Made by a program: the position numbers and the translations under genes. A stretch of 64,000 bases of DNA from Chondrilla cf. caribensis (Eukaryota; Porifera; Demospongiae; Chondrillida; Chondrillidae), in assembly GCA_964020155.1 (NCBI GenBank), contig OZ026556.1, positions 3,856,001 through 3,920,000 on the forward strand, written 5' to 3'. Below the pieces are notes generated by a model that saw only the letters and a list, made by a program, of their open reading frames with translations, had not been told where the DNA came from and ran no database searches. Of the stretch, positions 1 through 40,454 are shown in pieces; position 1 is the stretch's first letter, and each line of letters starts with the position of its first letter.

Positions 1-439
1 TGTAGGGTATAGGGGGTGGCCTTGGTTTCGGCTTCGTGTGTATCGGTGCGGCTGTTGTAGGCGTGATTGGGTCTACAGGCGTGGTATCGATGGTTGTGTG
101 CGCATTGGCTGCCTTCAGGTAGAAGAACAAAACAACGAAAGCGAGGATAGCAGCAAGGACCGTAGCAATGACAATCGAAACGAGACACTTTCTCTTCGAA
201 CAAGACAACTTGGGTCTAGAAACAAAACTGGGTTCTTTCGGCAATTTAAGGTCCTCGTTAACATCGTAGGAGCTAAACATAAAGTCGAGATCTGCCTCGC
301 GGTTCGACCCCATGTCCTTCAACTGAGGCTGTTGATCGTAAAGAACTTCCTCGTCTGATGAGAAGTCCAGCCCATCCTCCTGCTTGAGTTTCTTGTACCT
401 CGGCTGTCCCACTCGGGGGATTTGTGGGACTTTAAACAT
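1..439 (-). CDS. Type II membrane protein, N-terminal part (runs off the window)
   Basis: The frame stays open from an ATG at 439 to the left edge (146 codons), so this is the 5' end of a gene continuing leftwards. An in-frame TGA lies upstream of this ATG, which supports the start. The first ~80 residues are hydrophilic and acidic, with tyrosines (DEEVLYDQQPQ). A basic, cysteine-containing stretch (SCSKRKC) follows, then one hydrophobic segment near residues 84-106 (VSIVIATVLAAILAFVVLFF). After it comes a Pro/Thr-rich stalk (DTTPVDPITPTTAAP). There is no signal peptide, so the order cytosol, membrane, lumen/outside indicates type II topology, as in many membrane peptidases and glycosyltransferases. 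The catalytic part would lie outside the window, so no function can be assigned. The reading frame is clear; whether a splice donor ends the exon before position 1 cannot be seen. Confidence 0.65.
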   Translation of the reverse strand, partial: MFKVPQIPRVGQPRYKKLKQEDGLDFSSDEEVLYDQQPQLKDMGSNREADLDFMFSSYDVNEDLKLPKEPSFVSRPKLSCSKRKCLVSIVIATVLAAILAFVVLFFYLKAANAHTTIDTTPVDPITPTTAAPIHTKPKPRPPPIPY

Positions 440-928
440 TGATCCCACTTGTTTCGTGGAGAAAAGCGAACATAAACGAACTGCGCCAAGAGCCTTTCTT
501 CAGAACTACAGGCGAACCCGAGGGGGATGTATGATGTCATTCAATAAACACGTCACTATTATACAATTACGACACCCTGTATCATATACTTTTCACAATA
601 TTATTATATAGCCAATTAGGCCCAAGTTCAACTCAAGTTCGGTTTGCAATACTGTACATGTATACAAATATGCATCTACGTGAATCTGAATTGTGAAGAC
701 AGAGTACAAAGAAAGTGATCGAAGCAGGGTGCACAGCCTTGCAAAGTAGCCCCCATGAAGAACACTCAAGTAGGCTAAGACCAACTCCAATCTTAGGGGT
801 TATTCTCATTTTCTGTTTGTGCACACTTCATGAAAATTACCACGAGCAACAATAGTGCATTAAATACTATGTACATGGCATACTCAAAGCACAAGCACAG
901 AATATTAAGCTAACAAACAGGTTGACTG
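440..928. other. Intergenic stretch between the type II membrane protein and the ARL6IP1-like gene
   Basis: This stretch should hold the 5' UTR and promoter of the minus-strand gene at 1-439 and the 3' UTR of the ARL6IP1-like gene. I found no convincing coding exon on either strand and no recognisable promoter element. The short ORFs here have no family resemblance and no splice-site support. Confidence 0.5.
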
Positions 929-2650
929 TTAATGTGAAGTTTGTTTGCTTTGTTGATGTTTCTGAATTTGATTCTGAGCAAAGTGGTACACTTGCTCCAA
1001 GACCTGATAGGCAATCTGTCTGATGTGGTAAGTGTGCACCAGAGGAAGGATCATCAGTATCATTACTGGAGGAGAGATACCAGATTTAGTTGTACTATAC
1101 GCCAGCTGGTGTGTGTGTCTGTCTGTGCATGCGCCTGTCTTCTCTACCTTCCCCTCCCCCACCTCTCTCTCTCTCCCTCTCTCCCTGTGTGTGTGTGTGT
1201 GTGCGTGTGCGCGCGTTTTTATGTACATATGCACATAAATGTACATATGTACATACATAAAACTTACAGAATCCATGGAGAAGCAGAGTGAAGGGGACTG
1301 AGGCAATGGTCACTTGACAAACAAACAGAACGGCCAACAAAGCCAAGTAGAACTGTAGCAAAGTAAGAAATCTACATTGAGCAGAAGTCACTAGACACAT
1401 CAATGTACTGGTGGTGTGTTTGAGCTGAAAGGTGCATACTCGGCACACTCAGCATCAGAGAGACTTCAACATGGCCTTTTCAAACTCACTTTTACAGGCT
1501 CTTTGTCTCTGGTGTTGAAGAACCTTTCCTTTACCCACTTCAGTTCTGCCTCGCGTTTCCTCAAAAGAGAACATATCTCTTGGTAGAGCAACTCCTGGCC
1601 GGCACCCCTGCAACCCACAAACAACATACTGACCTAGAACTCAGTGATGATGCCAAGAGGTACACAGCTGTGAGAACTGCTCACCTCAAGAGTACAGTTT
1701 GAGCACAGACAACACATTCGACACATCATTCGAGGCTCTTATACACAGCAACACAATACAAACAAGCAAGCCTACAAATGACTATTGTACATGATACACC
1801 AACTCACCAGTTAGTGTACGAGAAAAGGGAACCTGGCAATTGCTGTATGAGCAGAGCAGCCACTCCACACAGTATCAGGAACACACCAATGAAATGGAAG
1901 AAGTTGTGTGCATTCAGATGCATTAAAATGCTGAGTCGGGATGAAATCGATATTGTTCAATGTAAACATAAGGGTCTGTTGACCTATTTGCAGCAGGCAT
2001 ACACACACTGATACACACATACACACATGAAACAAAGAGAACTATCAAGCTGGATTGGAAGCTACAGATACCCCATGCTACATACGCAGAATGGATTACC
2101 AATGATTCCAGCATGACTGGATAAATCAGTACTAGCTGGAGGAACACAACAGTATACATGAAAACAAAGAGAAAAAGGTTGTCTTTGTATATGAGCATAT
2201 TTCTTTTTTTTATAAATTCATATACCCATTAATTGGTATCTGTACAGTATTCAATATAGTGGATACTGGGCGTTTATCACTGCAAATGGTTCACTTTGAA
2301 CTAATGGGTCTCATCAAAACTGAAACGATGTGTTAAAGTTATAAAAGGTTCTATCGCACGACTGTAGCCATACATAGACTTCGTCGTTCGAAGGCTTCAT
2401 TGGCACACGTTATACGGGTCGAGCTAGCATTAGATCACTATTATACCCGGCGGATATCCCATATCGTGTATATACACTTCTCAACTTACCATATGACGTT
2501 CAGGACTAGCCACGCAGAAATCCCATAAACCTGTTTGTTTCCAGCAAATGTGAGCGACTCCCAAACGAATACAATTGGCTGTTTGTAGAATTCCAATTTC
2601 CTCTCCCAAGCAACTTCTGCCGATGAACTACTACTAGAAGACTCCGCCAT
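929..2650 (-). CDS. ARL6IP1: ARL6IP1-like ER-shaping membrane protein, complete (5 exons)
   Basis: Exons in transcript order: 2650-2490, 1930-1808, 1607-1490, 1352-1268, 1065-929. They join in frame (624 nt, 207 aa; human ARL6IP1 is about 203 aa), with GT-AG borders at every intron. The N-terminus is Ser-rich (MAESSSSSSSAEVAWERKLE). Two hydrophobic hairpins follow: AWLVLNVICILMHLN with FIGVFLILCGVAALL, then FYLALLAVLFVCQVTIASV with LMILMILPLV. Between them is the soluble loop LYQEICSLLRKREAELKWV, matching the family's HEICSNLV...GWWKRLF region, and the C-terminus is Gln/Lys-rich. ARL6IP1 family members have reticulon-like wedge hairpins that shape tubular ER and bind ARL6. The start codon lies 93 bp downstream of the FANCM stop on the same strand. 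Identity is from remembered family sequence; the hairpin layout and length are what make me fairly sure. Confidence 0.85.
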
Positions 2651-2743
2651 GTTTGGGTTGTCATTAAACGTTCGGAACATGACGAAAAACGCATAATTAC
2701 AGAACATAATTTAATCGAGAGACACAAATCGAAATCATTCAAT

Positions 2744-15622
<12,879 letters not shown>

Positions 15623-15733
15623 CCACCCACTTCGACTGCCATTTTTCTCGATTTATTTGGCGCCCATTTAAAATCTTGTGATAGTACCACGTACACTACT
15701 GGCCAGGTGGTTTAATGACGTCAATAATCTTAA
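15623..15733. promoter_or_regulatory. Bidirectional promoter between FANCM and RTK-A
   Basis: Only 111 bp separate the divergent start codons of FANCM (15622, minus) and RTK-A (15734, plus). The spacer contains a perfect CRE palindrome, TGACGTCA, at 15716-15723. That site is 10 bp before the RTK-A ATG and so may lie in its 5' UTR. I see no TATA box. Assignment as a shared promoter is inferred from spacing. Confidence 0.55.
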
Positions 15734-24034
<8,301 letters not shown>

Positions 24035-25264
24035 CAGTTTTATATTGAATGTATTTTCTTAATGTTGTATGATATTATTTTAACAAGTGCAATCTTCAAC
24101 AAACAACATGATATATGTGAGCGTGCAAGCGAAAAGGGCCCTTAGCCATTGTTATCAAAATGTTCAGAATGTATCAAAACAGCCAAATAATGCAAAATTT
24201 TCGGTTTTCGTTTTATTCGATCAAATTGCTTATACAGTGATAAAGAATAAGTTCTGAAAGCGTCGTATCGATACGATTCGTAATTTTCGAGAACGAAGCA
24301 TTTTCGGCAAACGTTCAAAGTCGCCATTTTAAATTATACGGAGTAATGCGGTTCCATCTTGAATGCGGATTCGCCTTGAATGACGTCATGAACATCCATT
24401 GGTCAGTATGCCATTACATCTTCAGTATACGGATCCAGTGCCAGAAACGGAAATGACCCAGTTATCCGTTATAACGTTGCGCGGAGGGACTCAAACAAAG
24501 ACCTGTAGCGCATAAATAGTCGCTCCTATGATCTAAATGATTGCGCCATCGTCTGCAGAGTGGAATAGGCTATCCGCCGAACAATACCAAAAACGCGCAT
24601 TCGACAAAAAATCGCTAAGGGCCCTTTTCGCTTGCACATACACATATAATATCATGATTGAAAGTTTATAATCAATGTGCTATAATATTAATAATAAATA
24701 ATCTATCTATTAAAATATGTCAACTAGGAATTACAATTGGACATTGGATTATTATTATTACCATAACTGTTACAATACATTGAAATTTATTTGTATAATG
24801 CATATTTATTTAATAATAATATTATAGTTGATGATATAAATTAGTTGCCAAATTGGGTGAGTGACTATTACAGCTGCTATAGCTAGGGATGCTGCAATTT
24901 TTAAATCATGGAGTCACCAAAGAACTGTCCAAATCGCAAGGATTTAGGGTCTCAAGCCCCCAAAGTTTCCCTGGGAGAGATTATATTTTAGCAAAAATCT
25001 TTCCCACTCTGAACATTGCATGAGATCACCCAGCGTTGGCTGGGATAAGCTTTCTTTTTACGCATGGCATCTTCAATGGGCTGTACCAAGACGTGGATGT
25101 CAGGGGCCGTACGTTGCAATGAGAATCATTTACTTTCCTGGCCGTGAACAAAGCTGCGTGCCGTGCACGTGGGCTCACAGCGATCTTAGCGAGAGACTCG
25201 ATTTCCTCGATGTTTCTCACCACTTGGAGATCTTGTTAGATGGTTATTTTTGGTGTTGGTGACA
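24035..25264. other. Intergenic stretch 3' of RTK-A
   Basis: Holds the RTK-A 3' UTR, the inverted-repeat element described at 24108-24652, then AT-rich sequence. From 25020 to 25260 there is a more GC-rich block. Its minus strand has two short peptide-like frames with a GT donor between them (EEIESLAKIAVSPRARH and EDAMRKKKAYPSQRW). I cannot join them into a convincing gene and do not recognise them. Confidence 0.45.
24108..24652. mobile_element. MITE with perfect 24-bp terminal inverted repeats
   Basis: gtgcaagcgaaaagggccct(tagc) at 24123-24146 is repeated exactly in inverted orientation at 24614-24637. Imperfect inverted homology extends outward (catgatatatgtg against catgatattatatgtg). The ~470-bp interior has no long ORF. 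Size and structure indicate a non-autonomous DNA transposon; the superfamily is not identifiable by eye. Confidence 0.75.
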
Positions 25265-25332
25265 ATCACGTGCAACTACGTAGCGTTTGCCTATTAGATC
25301 TAGAATCTACGGTCCCACCCATCGATCACACG
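25265..25332. repeat. 68-bp direct repeat, copy 1
   Basis: Identical over 68 bp to 25554-25621 (begins atcacgtgcaactacgtagc). A (AC)n-rich block separates the copies. A third partial copy (cacggtcccacccatcgatc) is at about 25632-25662. Confidence 0.95.
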
Positions 25333-25394
25333 AACACACACACACACACGCGCGCACACACACACACGCACACACACACACAACACACAGTTGT

Positions 25395-25437
<43 letters not shown>

Positions 25438-25520
25438 ACACACACTTGTACGCACACACACACACACATACACACACACACACACGCACGCACACACGCA
25501 CGCACGCACGCACACACCAC
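25333..25520. repeat. (AC)n-rich low-complexity block between direct repeats
   Basis: Interrupted AC tracts with ACGC and TTGTACGC variants, exactly enclosed by the two 68-bp repeat copies. Confidence 0.9.
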
Positions 25521-25553
25521 CACCACCACACCTTGTCCAACAGACACACAGAC

Positions 25554-25621
25554 ATCACGTGCAACTACGTAGCGTTTGCCTATTAGATCTAGAATCTACG
25601 GTCCCACCCATCGATCACACG
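25554..25621. repeat. 68-bp direct repeat, copy 2
   Basis: Exact copy of 25265-25332. It lies about 100-170 bp upstream of the start codon of the broken ectodomain gene at 25724, so the duplication is in its presumed promoter. Confidence 0.95.
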
Positions 25622-25723
25622 GTTGGCTATAATTAGAATCCACGGTCCCACCCATCGATCACCCCACCCGTGCACCGCCCCACCCAAAGAGCGAAGCACT
25701 CCTCGATTAAGAAGGCGAATAAA

Positions 25724-27850
25724 ATGCTGACTGTTTTTGCTTCTGTCTTATTCTTAGTAGCCTCTTGCGAAGCACAAGGCGGTGAGTATCCTCCGTATGA
25801 GTGTTTTCAAATGCTTGATATAGACAATGTTATAGTCAGTGTGACTGTTACAATTATTAATAATTATGCCAAAGAATATAACGTAGTCTAGCATATATCG
25901 CAAGAGGACCGCTTTATTCCAGTCATAGGTCGTATGCCTCACGCGTTGCTCTTAATAGTAGACCTAATCTAATCCACTAGAGTGAAAATAGGAACTCGAT
26001 TGTAGGCAAATTCGTCCCACTTGGTATCCGTGAATTAGACCGTCCCATTTCTCCGGAATAGAAGATGGAGGACAGGGGTCGGCTACGCCAGACTACCGTG
26101 AATACTTACGATGGGAAGCTTAAACTATAGCTAAGGTGACATTTAGGTCTTACCGATGGTAGATAGGGTGCAAACGTAAACGTTTTTAATGCAATTTCTC
26201 ATGAGATATCCGTTTTGTTCGCAATAGCTAATTTCTTAATTATTAATGGCCAAACTCTCCTAGTTTGGGCTGGCCATGCAAGACTACTCTGACATTACCT
26301 CTTCCATATTATATTCTAATATGATACACGACCCCTGTATTCTCCATCTGCAGTGTGCAGAGATGTTGGTGAATGCTACAACAAGTTTGGAAAATTTGAT
26401 GGCCGCAGTGCTAACAGACTGAAAACTGTACAAACCCTTGTTCCGCAAATGAACTTCGTATGTGACGGGAACATCACGGCCTTGACAGCTTCTCTTTATC
26501 TACAGGGCTTTAGATATGGAGTTGTTCGTCCTCGCGGTTTCGTCTTCCAGATTTGGGAGGACATAGACCCTTCCCCCTCAACAGTCAACTACAGTTTGGT
26601 CACTCAACGTCCTTTCAGAGTTTACTTACAGTAACAAGTGCTGAAACTTATGGGTTCAACGTTGATCCTCCCATTCCAGTCAGCTCGGGACAATTCTTTG
26701 GGTACAGTCCCGATTTTGTTGAATGGTCAACTGTAATTAATAGTGCAACCAACCGAGGGACTTACATAGCTCAGCTCACGGGTACATTTTCCCCAGGCAT
26801 CACTCTGTCCCAGCAGACAGCTTCCACCCCCACCACTGCATGGCCAACTTCAGATGCTTCATTGTATTACACTTCATCTAACCATATTTCTCCATTTGTG
26901 ACCATTCAATTCAGTGAGTTCCTGTCATTGTAGAATAAACTTGTGCATGTTATACATGTAATAGTATAATCATGTAGAATATCATGTATGTTTGTGGATT
27001 CAGCTTGTTGTAAGATGTGCTTTGCACATTGCCAATAGTTATTACTTTGTGTTACAGTAAGTTCATATGCTTTGTGTACAACTTTGTACCTATTGACATA
27101 AAACAGTTCGACTATAAACAAGAAACAACTGAGCTGAACTGGTATTTAATAAAAGTATTTACTGGTTGGTTGCTGCAGAATATATATATCATGCAGGCAT
27201 GTGATGTCATACTTGCTCGTGTGTCAGCATAAACAGGACTTTGAATGCCCTGTAGCTGTATCATGCATGATAATATATTATCATGGTACATATCATATAT
27301 GCATGTATATGCATAATACAGGGTTGCAAACTGAGATGGCAAGTCCCTACAGATTTTGTCTGAACTACTATGCAGTCAATAATACCATACTTAAAATGCT
27401 AATATATTCTTCCATACACATTTCGTGAACATTGTGTACACATATTATAATATTGTATGTTTCTTGTCATTCCTAGCCTCTACTACATCATGTACCAGCG
27501 CTATGTCAACCGGCATGATGGAATCATCAAGTATGATGGTATCTTCTAGTGTGATGGAATCATCAAGTATGTTGGCATCGGAGAGTTCAAGTGTGCAAGT
27601 TAGTCCATCTAAATCTCAGACTATTGAGAGTGTCTCTGTTTCCAAAGGTCCAGTTTCAGAATCTCCTGATATCAAGCCAACTCCTTCTCCATCAACTAAG
27701 ATGGATCCCTCTATAACCCCATCTACAAGTCCAGGAGGTGGATCATCAGATTCCGGAGCAGGACAAGTTCTCCCAGTGTGGAGTATGATCTTCACTGTAG
27801 CTGGGATTGTGGTTGCCCTACTGGATCCAGGGTACAGGTTCTACTATTAA
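25724..27850 (+). pseudogene. Kinase-less relative of RTK-B, frameshifted ectodomain gene
   Basis: Exons 25724-25781, 26354-26913 and 27477-27850 match the first three exons of RTK-B in order and intron phase. Exon 1 is a signal peptide (MLTVFASVLFLVASCEAQG). Exon 2 is the shared ectodomain (MNFVCDGNITALTASLYLQG, then VSSGQFFGY). Exon 3 is a Ser/Met-rich stalk (MMESSSMMVSSSVMESSSM) ending in a hydrophobic stretch (WSMIFTVAGIVVALL) and a stop a few residues later. Exon 2 changes frame near 26615-26635. Its length (560 nt) is one short of keeping phase 1, which fits a single-base deletion. No kinase exon lies between 27850 and the next gene. It is most likely a pseudogene left by a partial duplication. 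A sequencing error plus a membrane- or GPI-anchored decoy is the alternative. Confidence 0.65.
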
Positions 27851-28628
27851 AGTGAAGTCTAGGCCAAGAGTAAACATTTAGAGTATTTTTGTAGTTGCTT
27901 AGAGTGCCAGTGAAGATAGGACTTTGTACCAAAAGACCACATTTGCATTGATAGGTATAAATATAGAGTCCAAGACTAAGGCTAAGTCAAAGTTTTGTAT
28001 CACTAAAGAACTAGACTAAGTGTTACTTTATTCAATTTTAGAAAGTAATCAAAGGTAGTAAACATACGTGTATGTGAGATGAGTACAGGACAACCAATGT
28101 CATGAGTATGTGCCCTATAATCAGAATGACTAGTGGCAATGTCTATATATTACTTAGTCTGATCTAGACGAATAGTAGCATCGCGTAGCCCAGATCCATC
28201 CCCGCCTCCAATTTTAAATTGGGACTGTGTCCCAACGCAAATAGGTCCAATTTAGAATTGGAGGCAAAAATGGGTCTGAGGTATGAAAGTCTCGACAAAT
28301 ACTGGACAGACAACATAGTATTATTCATAGCATTATCACCTGGTTGAACTATACATGAACTTGGCAGTCTTGTAGTCTATCTAGACTAAGACTAAATGTG
28401 TATAATTATGGTTACTCATAGCATTTCTGCGTATGTTTGCAATTATGTAGAGTAACTAGTGCTTGTGCATTGGTGTGATGGAGATGACGATATGAATTTA
28501 TTAGAATGATAGTATTATGCGTATATGACGGTATTGACAGGTACGTATACTTGGGATCATGCACGTGCACGTGCTCACTACAAATTAGGCTCTATGAGCT
28601 CGTGACATTTACATGCCACGCCCAAAAA
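27851..28628. other. Intergenic stretch upstream of RTK-B
   Basis: No kinase or juxtamembrane exon is present, which matters for reading the upstream copy as truncated. A small inverted repeat sits at 28206-28264 (cctccaattttaaattgg with its inverted partner ccaatttagaattggagg). I see nothing else recognisable. Confidence 0.55.
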
Positions 28629-35641
<7,013 letters not shown>

Positions 35642-36698
35642 CCTTCACCTGGTCTGCACTATTACAGCTTGTATTTTGTTCTAACAGCTGGTCTACACGA
35701 TTACAGTGTGTGTGTGTTTTAACAGCTGGTCTGCACTATTCCAGTGTGTGTGTGTGTGTGTGTGTGTTTTAACAGCTGGTCTGCACTAATCCAGTGTGTG
35801 TATGTGTTTTAACAGCTGGTCTGCACTATTCCAGTGTGTGTATGTGTTTTAACAGCTGGTCTGCACTATTCCAGTGTGTGTATGTGTTTTAACAGCTGGT
35901 CTGCACTATTCCAGTGTGTGTATGTGTTTTAACAGCTGGTCTGCACTATTCCAGTGTATGTATATGTTCTAACAGCTGGTCTGCACTACTACAACCTGTC
36001 TATTACTATGATAGTATTATAACTAGGTTGTCATAGAACAATGTTGTAATTTTGAGGTGTTGGTATTTTAATCATTATTATTATGTTATTACAGTAATAG
36101 TATAAATTTTGCATATAATAATTATACTGTATATAGAATATAGAATATATAATGATAGTATATACATATACATCAACATGGTGCACTCAATGCATTAAAC
36201 AGTATAGATTATTTGAAGCTACTATTGGAAACCTTATTTCTTATAGATGCACCTGTAGCCATGTGTTCATAATACTGTATACACAAATCAGCCAATCCTA
36301 TTATTATATCCTATTATTATCCTATTATTTGGCAATCCTATTTTTATAGCCATAATATGGGTAGTGATGCGCACGCATGCAAGTACACATTTATGTGCAC
36401 TACGTTAATTATCCAAATATTAGTATATTCGCTCTTTACCCCGCTACATCGAGTAAGGGGTAAAGAGAGTACGTACTGTATAACCAGACCCAACCACGCG
36501 CGGTGGGCGGAGGCCATTTAAAATTAATGTCTGGCTACGCGAGACTAGTAGTTTATAACGATTATTGTTTATGGGAATCCACGCAGTGCTTCGTACGGGC
36601 ACACGAATATAGGACTGACTATAGTGATTTAGTATCTATTAAGGTTTTAGTTTTTGGTCTCGTGCGAGTGAAGTGAGGACCCAGTTTTAGAGTTGAAC
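35642..36698. other. Intergenic stretch between RTK-B and RTK-C
   Basis: The first 350 bp after the RTK-B stop carry a minisatellite of about 8 units with a 40-bp period (core aacagctggtctgcactatt, 35690-35990), presumably in the 3' UTR. AT-rich sequence follows to about 36360. Nothing recognisable lies from 36360 to the RTK-C start. Confidence 0.6.
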
Positions 36699-37980
36699 AT
36701 GCTCTACTGCGGCGCTGGTCTTGCCGCATATCGCCTGCTGAACCTTCCCTGTCTGCTGTTGTTCGCTGCGAGTATTCTCCTCGTTCCGAACGATACCCTA
36801 GGTGAGCTGCGTGTAGCCATGGAAAGAGTGGTTCACTGTACTAGTGTAGTCTATTCACACGACTCGCCGGTATCGAAGATAGTTCCCTTTTTATCGTCTG
36901 GTCGCTCAGCAGTTGTATAGCATTGTTCTTCATTTCGACCTACTCTAAGGGAACCGTCAAGATGTAGGTGTGCGCGTCGAGCGAGTGCTCCATATCTCCG
37001 TATTGTTTCTCCCTGTCTGTGTAGTTCATAACCATATGGGATGGCCCGCGGGTAAACGGAGAAATTGGGTTGTGGAAGTGTTACTGTAAATGTTTGGCGT
37101 ACAGTTGAGGGTGTTGTGTCGAAACTTGCGGTTGTGTGTGGTTGGTACTTTTCTCAAGCTACAACCATATTATAGCAGGTTGAGAATGGCGAAATTATAC
37201 TAATAACTTGTGTACATGATTTGTGGTGTATAATACACATGGGTTGCTATTGTTAATGGCAGTGGGTTCATATATCATTTATGCTCTCTTCATCATGTTT
37301 CCAGTGTTGAGCCAACAATGTAGCAAAAACTCCACATTTGGCATCACTGGTCCTGCGAATACCTCCGACACTCAAATGCTACCAGGAGGTACCTTCTACA
37401 TCCAGATCAACCCAAATTTATGGTGTAATGGGAAAGTTGTCAAGTGGACTGTATGTCTCAAAATTGGAGTGATATTTCGTAACACTTTACCCGCATATAC
37501 TGTGCACCCAGTGATCCTCAGACCACTTGGTAGCAGTGAATTCACTTTAGTGGGCTACGGCTCCATCACTGTTACTGCTACTAGTGATGACTCCCTATCA
37601 ACCCTCTGCTTGTCGCAATCTGTCAGGAGTGCAACAGTTACTGTCCAAGATGGAGATCTACTAGGACTTGCTGTCCGCAGAAATAACCAAATTTCAGGGA
37701 TTTATCATCAGACAAGTAATTCCACTGATGAAGTAAGAACCTGCTTTGCAAGCAGTGATGGAAACTTCACATCTCAATCAAACCAGAGGTTGAGTGGTCT
37801 CCAAGGTAGCCTATCAACTGTCAGCCGTATAAATTGCACAGTTAACAATAACGAACCTGGTCTTTTCCCCTTTCAAACTGGTGTACGTCTTGATGCTGAA
37901 ATCGATATTGAACCTTTGGATACTAGTGCATCTGTCATTGGTGAGTGTATGCTGTGTAGTGAACTTCACTTCAACAATGA

Positions 37981-38046
<66 letters not shown>

Positions 38047-40386
38047 CTGTATGTGTGTACATGTATTTATTATCCTCGCATTTGTACTGTACTTCAGTGT
38101 GGACTTCATAACGAGAGTGAAATTTATATCATTGAGTATGTACAGTACATACACTGCATACAGTGATTCTTACTGGTGTGGGGTTTTCATCATGTATTAT
38201 GTATCGTTGAAAGTGAAATCAAATTCATCTGGATCAATCCAGACATTACACCCATTGTTTTACTCAAGATCTACCCATCCTGTCCACTATCTATCCTCGT
38301 GCATTTGTGCACAGTGTATAGTAGGTTTGTACTACATGTGTGTATGCATGTATGTACGACATCAAGCTGTGTACTATGTATGTATGTACATCATACATAT
38401 TATTCATATGTGTGTACATCCAGTGAGTCTTTATCTACATGAGCATCCACTTGCATTACCTACTGTACATATGTCCCAGTGTGGCATATACATACGTATG
38501 TAGTGATCTAATTCATGTGGCAAGTTGTAATGAGATTCCTGTATTGATTTGTGTGATCTCGATCAAGTTGCTCATTGTTGTCTACTGCTTGTGTCTTGTA
38601 GGTCCTCCATCCACACAAGTGATCTCACCCAGTACAAGCTACAGAATGTCTACATCGGAAGCTACAAGTATGCAGGCTGTGAGTGCAACAGAAGTACAGA
38701 GTCCTTCTCTGCAGTCAACATCAACCTCGGAGTTGACTACCTCCTCCTCACCTGAAGTGCTAGTCACGTCCCCGCCCATATCTGACAGTCCCCTTCCCAT
38801 CCCCATGGATATGGATTTGGCTCTCATTATTGGCTGTTCGGTTGCTGGCGCTCTCGCTTTACTTATTGTTGTTCTTGTCAGCCTGATTTGCTGTGTTATG
38901 TGTGTGAAGAGAAATGACCACTACTATGTCATAAAGGAGAGAAGTGAGTACTCTTTCTGTGAATACACACTTGTATACCATAAAACACCCATGAACACCC
39001 TTCCTCGCACATCCATGTGTGTAATTGGTTGGCAACATATTGCCCAACATTGACAACAAGCAACATTTTAACATACACTAGGCAACATTGAGTTAGTAAC
39101 ATGTTCCCAACCTACTGTTGCTGAAAATGTTGCCTAGTGTATGTTCGGCTTAACACCCCCCCTCACCCCATGTGTGTAGCAGTTCCCCCCCCCCCCCATG
39201 TGTGTATCGCCCCCCATGTGTGTAACAGCCCCCCCACGTGTGTATCGGCCCCATTAATGTGTGTAACGGTCCTCCTCGTGTGTGTGACAGCCCTCTCAAT
39301 GTGTGTATTAGCCCCCCCACGTGTGTATCGGCCCCATTAATGTGTGTAACGGTCCTCCTCGTGTGTGTGACAGCCCTCTCAATGTGTGTATTAGCCCCCT
39401 CCCCGTGTGTGTAACAGCCCCCCCCCCATGTGTGTAACAGACCCCCCCATGTGTGTAACAGCCCCCCCCCCACATGTTATAACATCTCCCCCCATGTGTG
39501 TAGCTGCCAGGATGATGATGGTGGTGATGGTATGTGATGTGATCCATCACACAACACAATGACCAGACACAGATGTTTGGATTGAAACAAATTGGACTGC
39601 TTACCACAAACACTTTAGATTTCCGTATATGTACATGTACTGGTACATGTCCTTCTCTTGAACTGCATGTATAGTACATGTACATATATGTATGGAGACC
39701 AGTACATATACGTACATGTGTATGAACGTACTGAGTAGCACCATCTGTTCCAGCAATCCATGTTGCTCGTCATGTTTGGCTTCCTTCTACATATGTTGAG
39801 GGGCAAAATGAGTTGTTGTCATGTAGCATGTGGTCACCCCAGGTTTGTTGACATTCACCTATAATAATAACAACAAAGAATGTTATCTAAACATACAATT
39901 CAGAATATTCCATTTATCTTGTAATATAACATACACACAATGAGTCATTTTATTGTACATATGTTTGGATATTCATAGTTTTGTGTGCACACATTAATGA
40001 TGTGTGTATGTCTGATTGTGAGATTCTAATATGGTCACCTCAAGCCTTGTTTACATAGTGTAACTGAAGATAGTGTATTGGGGGATCCTGTCTGCTGATG
40101 TATAAGGGAATATTTCAGAGTGTTTTTACAAACTGTGAATTACAGTGTTTACTGACATGTAGTAATCAGTGCATTGTTGTGGGAGAATTACTGTATATGG
40201 GGTGTTCTCATCTATCTGATAATGGTGTCTAGTTCAGCTGTTATGGTGTATGTGTGTGTGTGTGTGTGTGTATGTGTGTGTAGTGAGTTCTAAGTTGATC
40301 ATGTACTGAGTCCAAAGGTTATTTTATTGAGTTTTCTGTGATATGTTACACACAAAGTGTCTTCACTGGAGCCAACTGACTGCATC

Positions 40387-40454
<68 letters not shown>

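Noticed and set aside
25026..25223. Minus-strand ORF MVRNIEEIESLAKIAVSP as a gene
   Set aside because: No recognisable family, no supported neighbours in phase, and the possible continuation is broken by stops. It is noted only as an unexplained coding-like patch.
26615..26640. A 12-bp GT...AG segment (gtttacttacag) at the frameshift, as a tiny intron
   Set aside because: It is far below any workable spliceosomal intron size, and its removal would not change the frame, so a one-base indel explains the shift better.
39137..39685. Minus-strand Gly/Thr/His-rich ORFs ([14 protein letters not shown] type)
   Set aside because: Translation of the poly-C/ATGTGTGTAACAG minisatellite in an RTK-C intron; no gene evidence.
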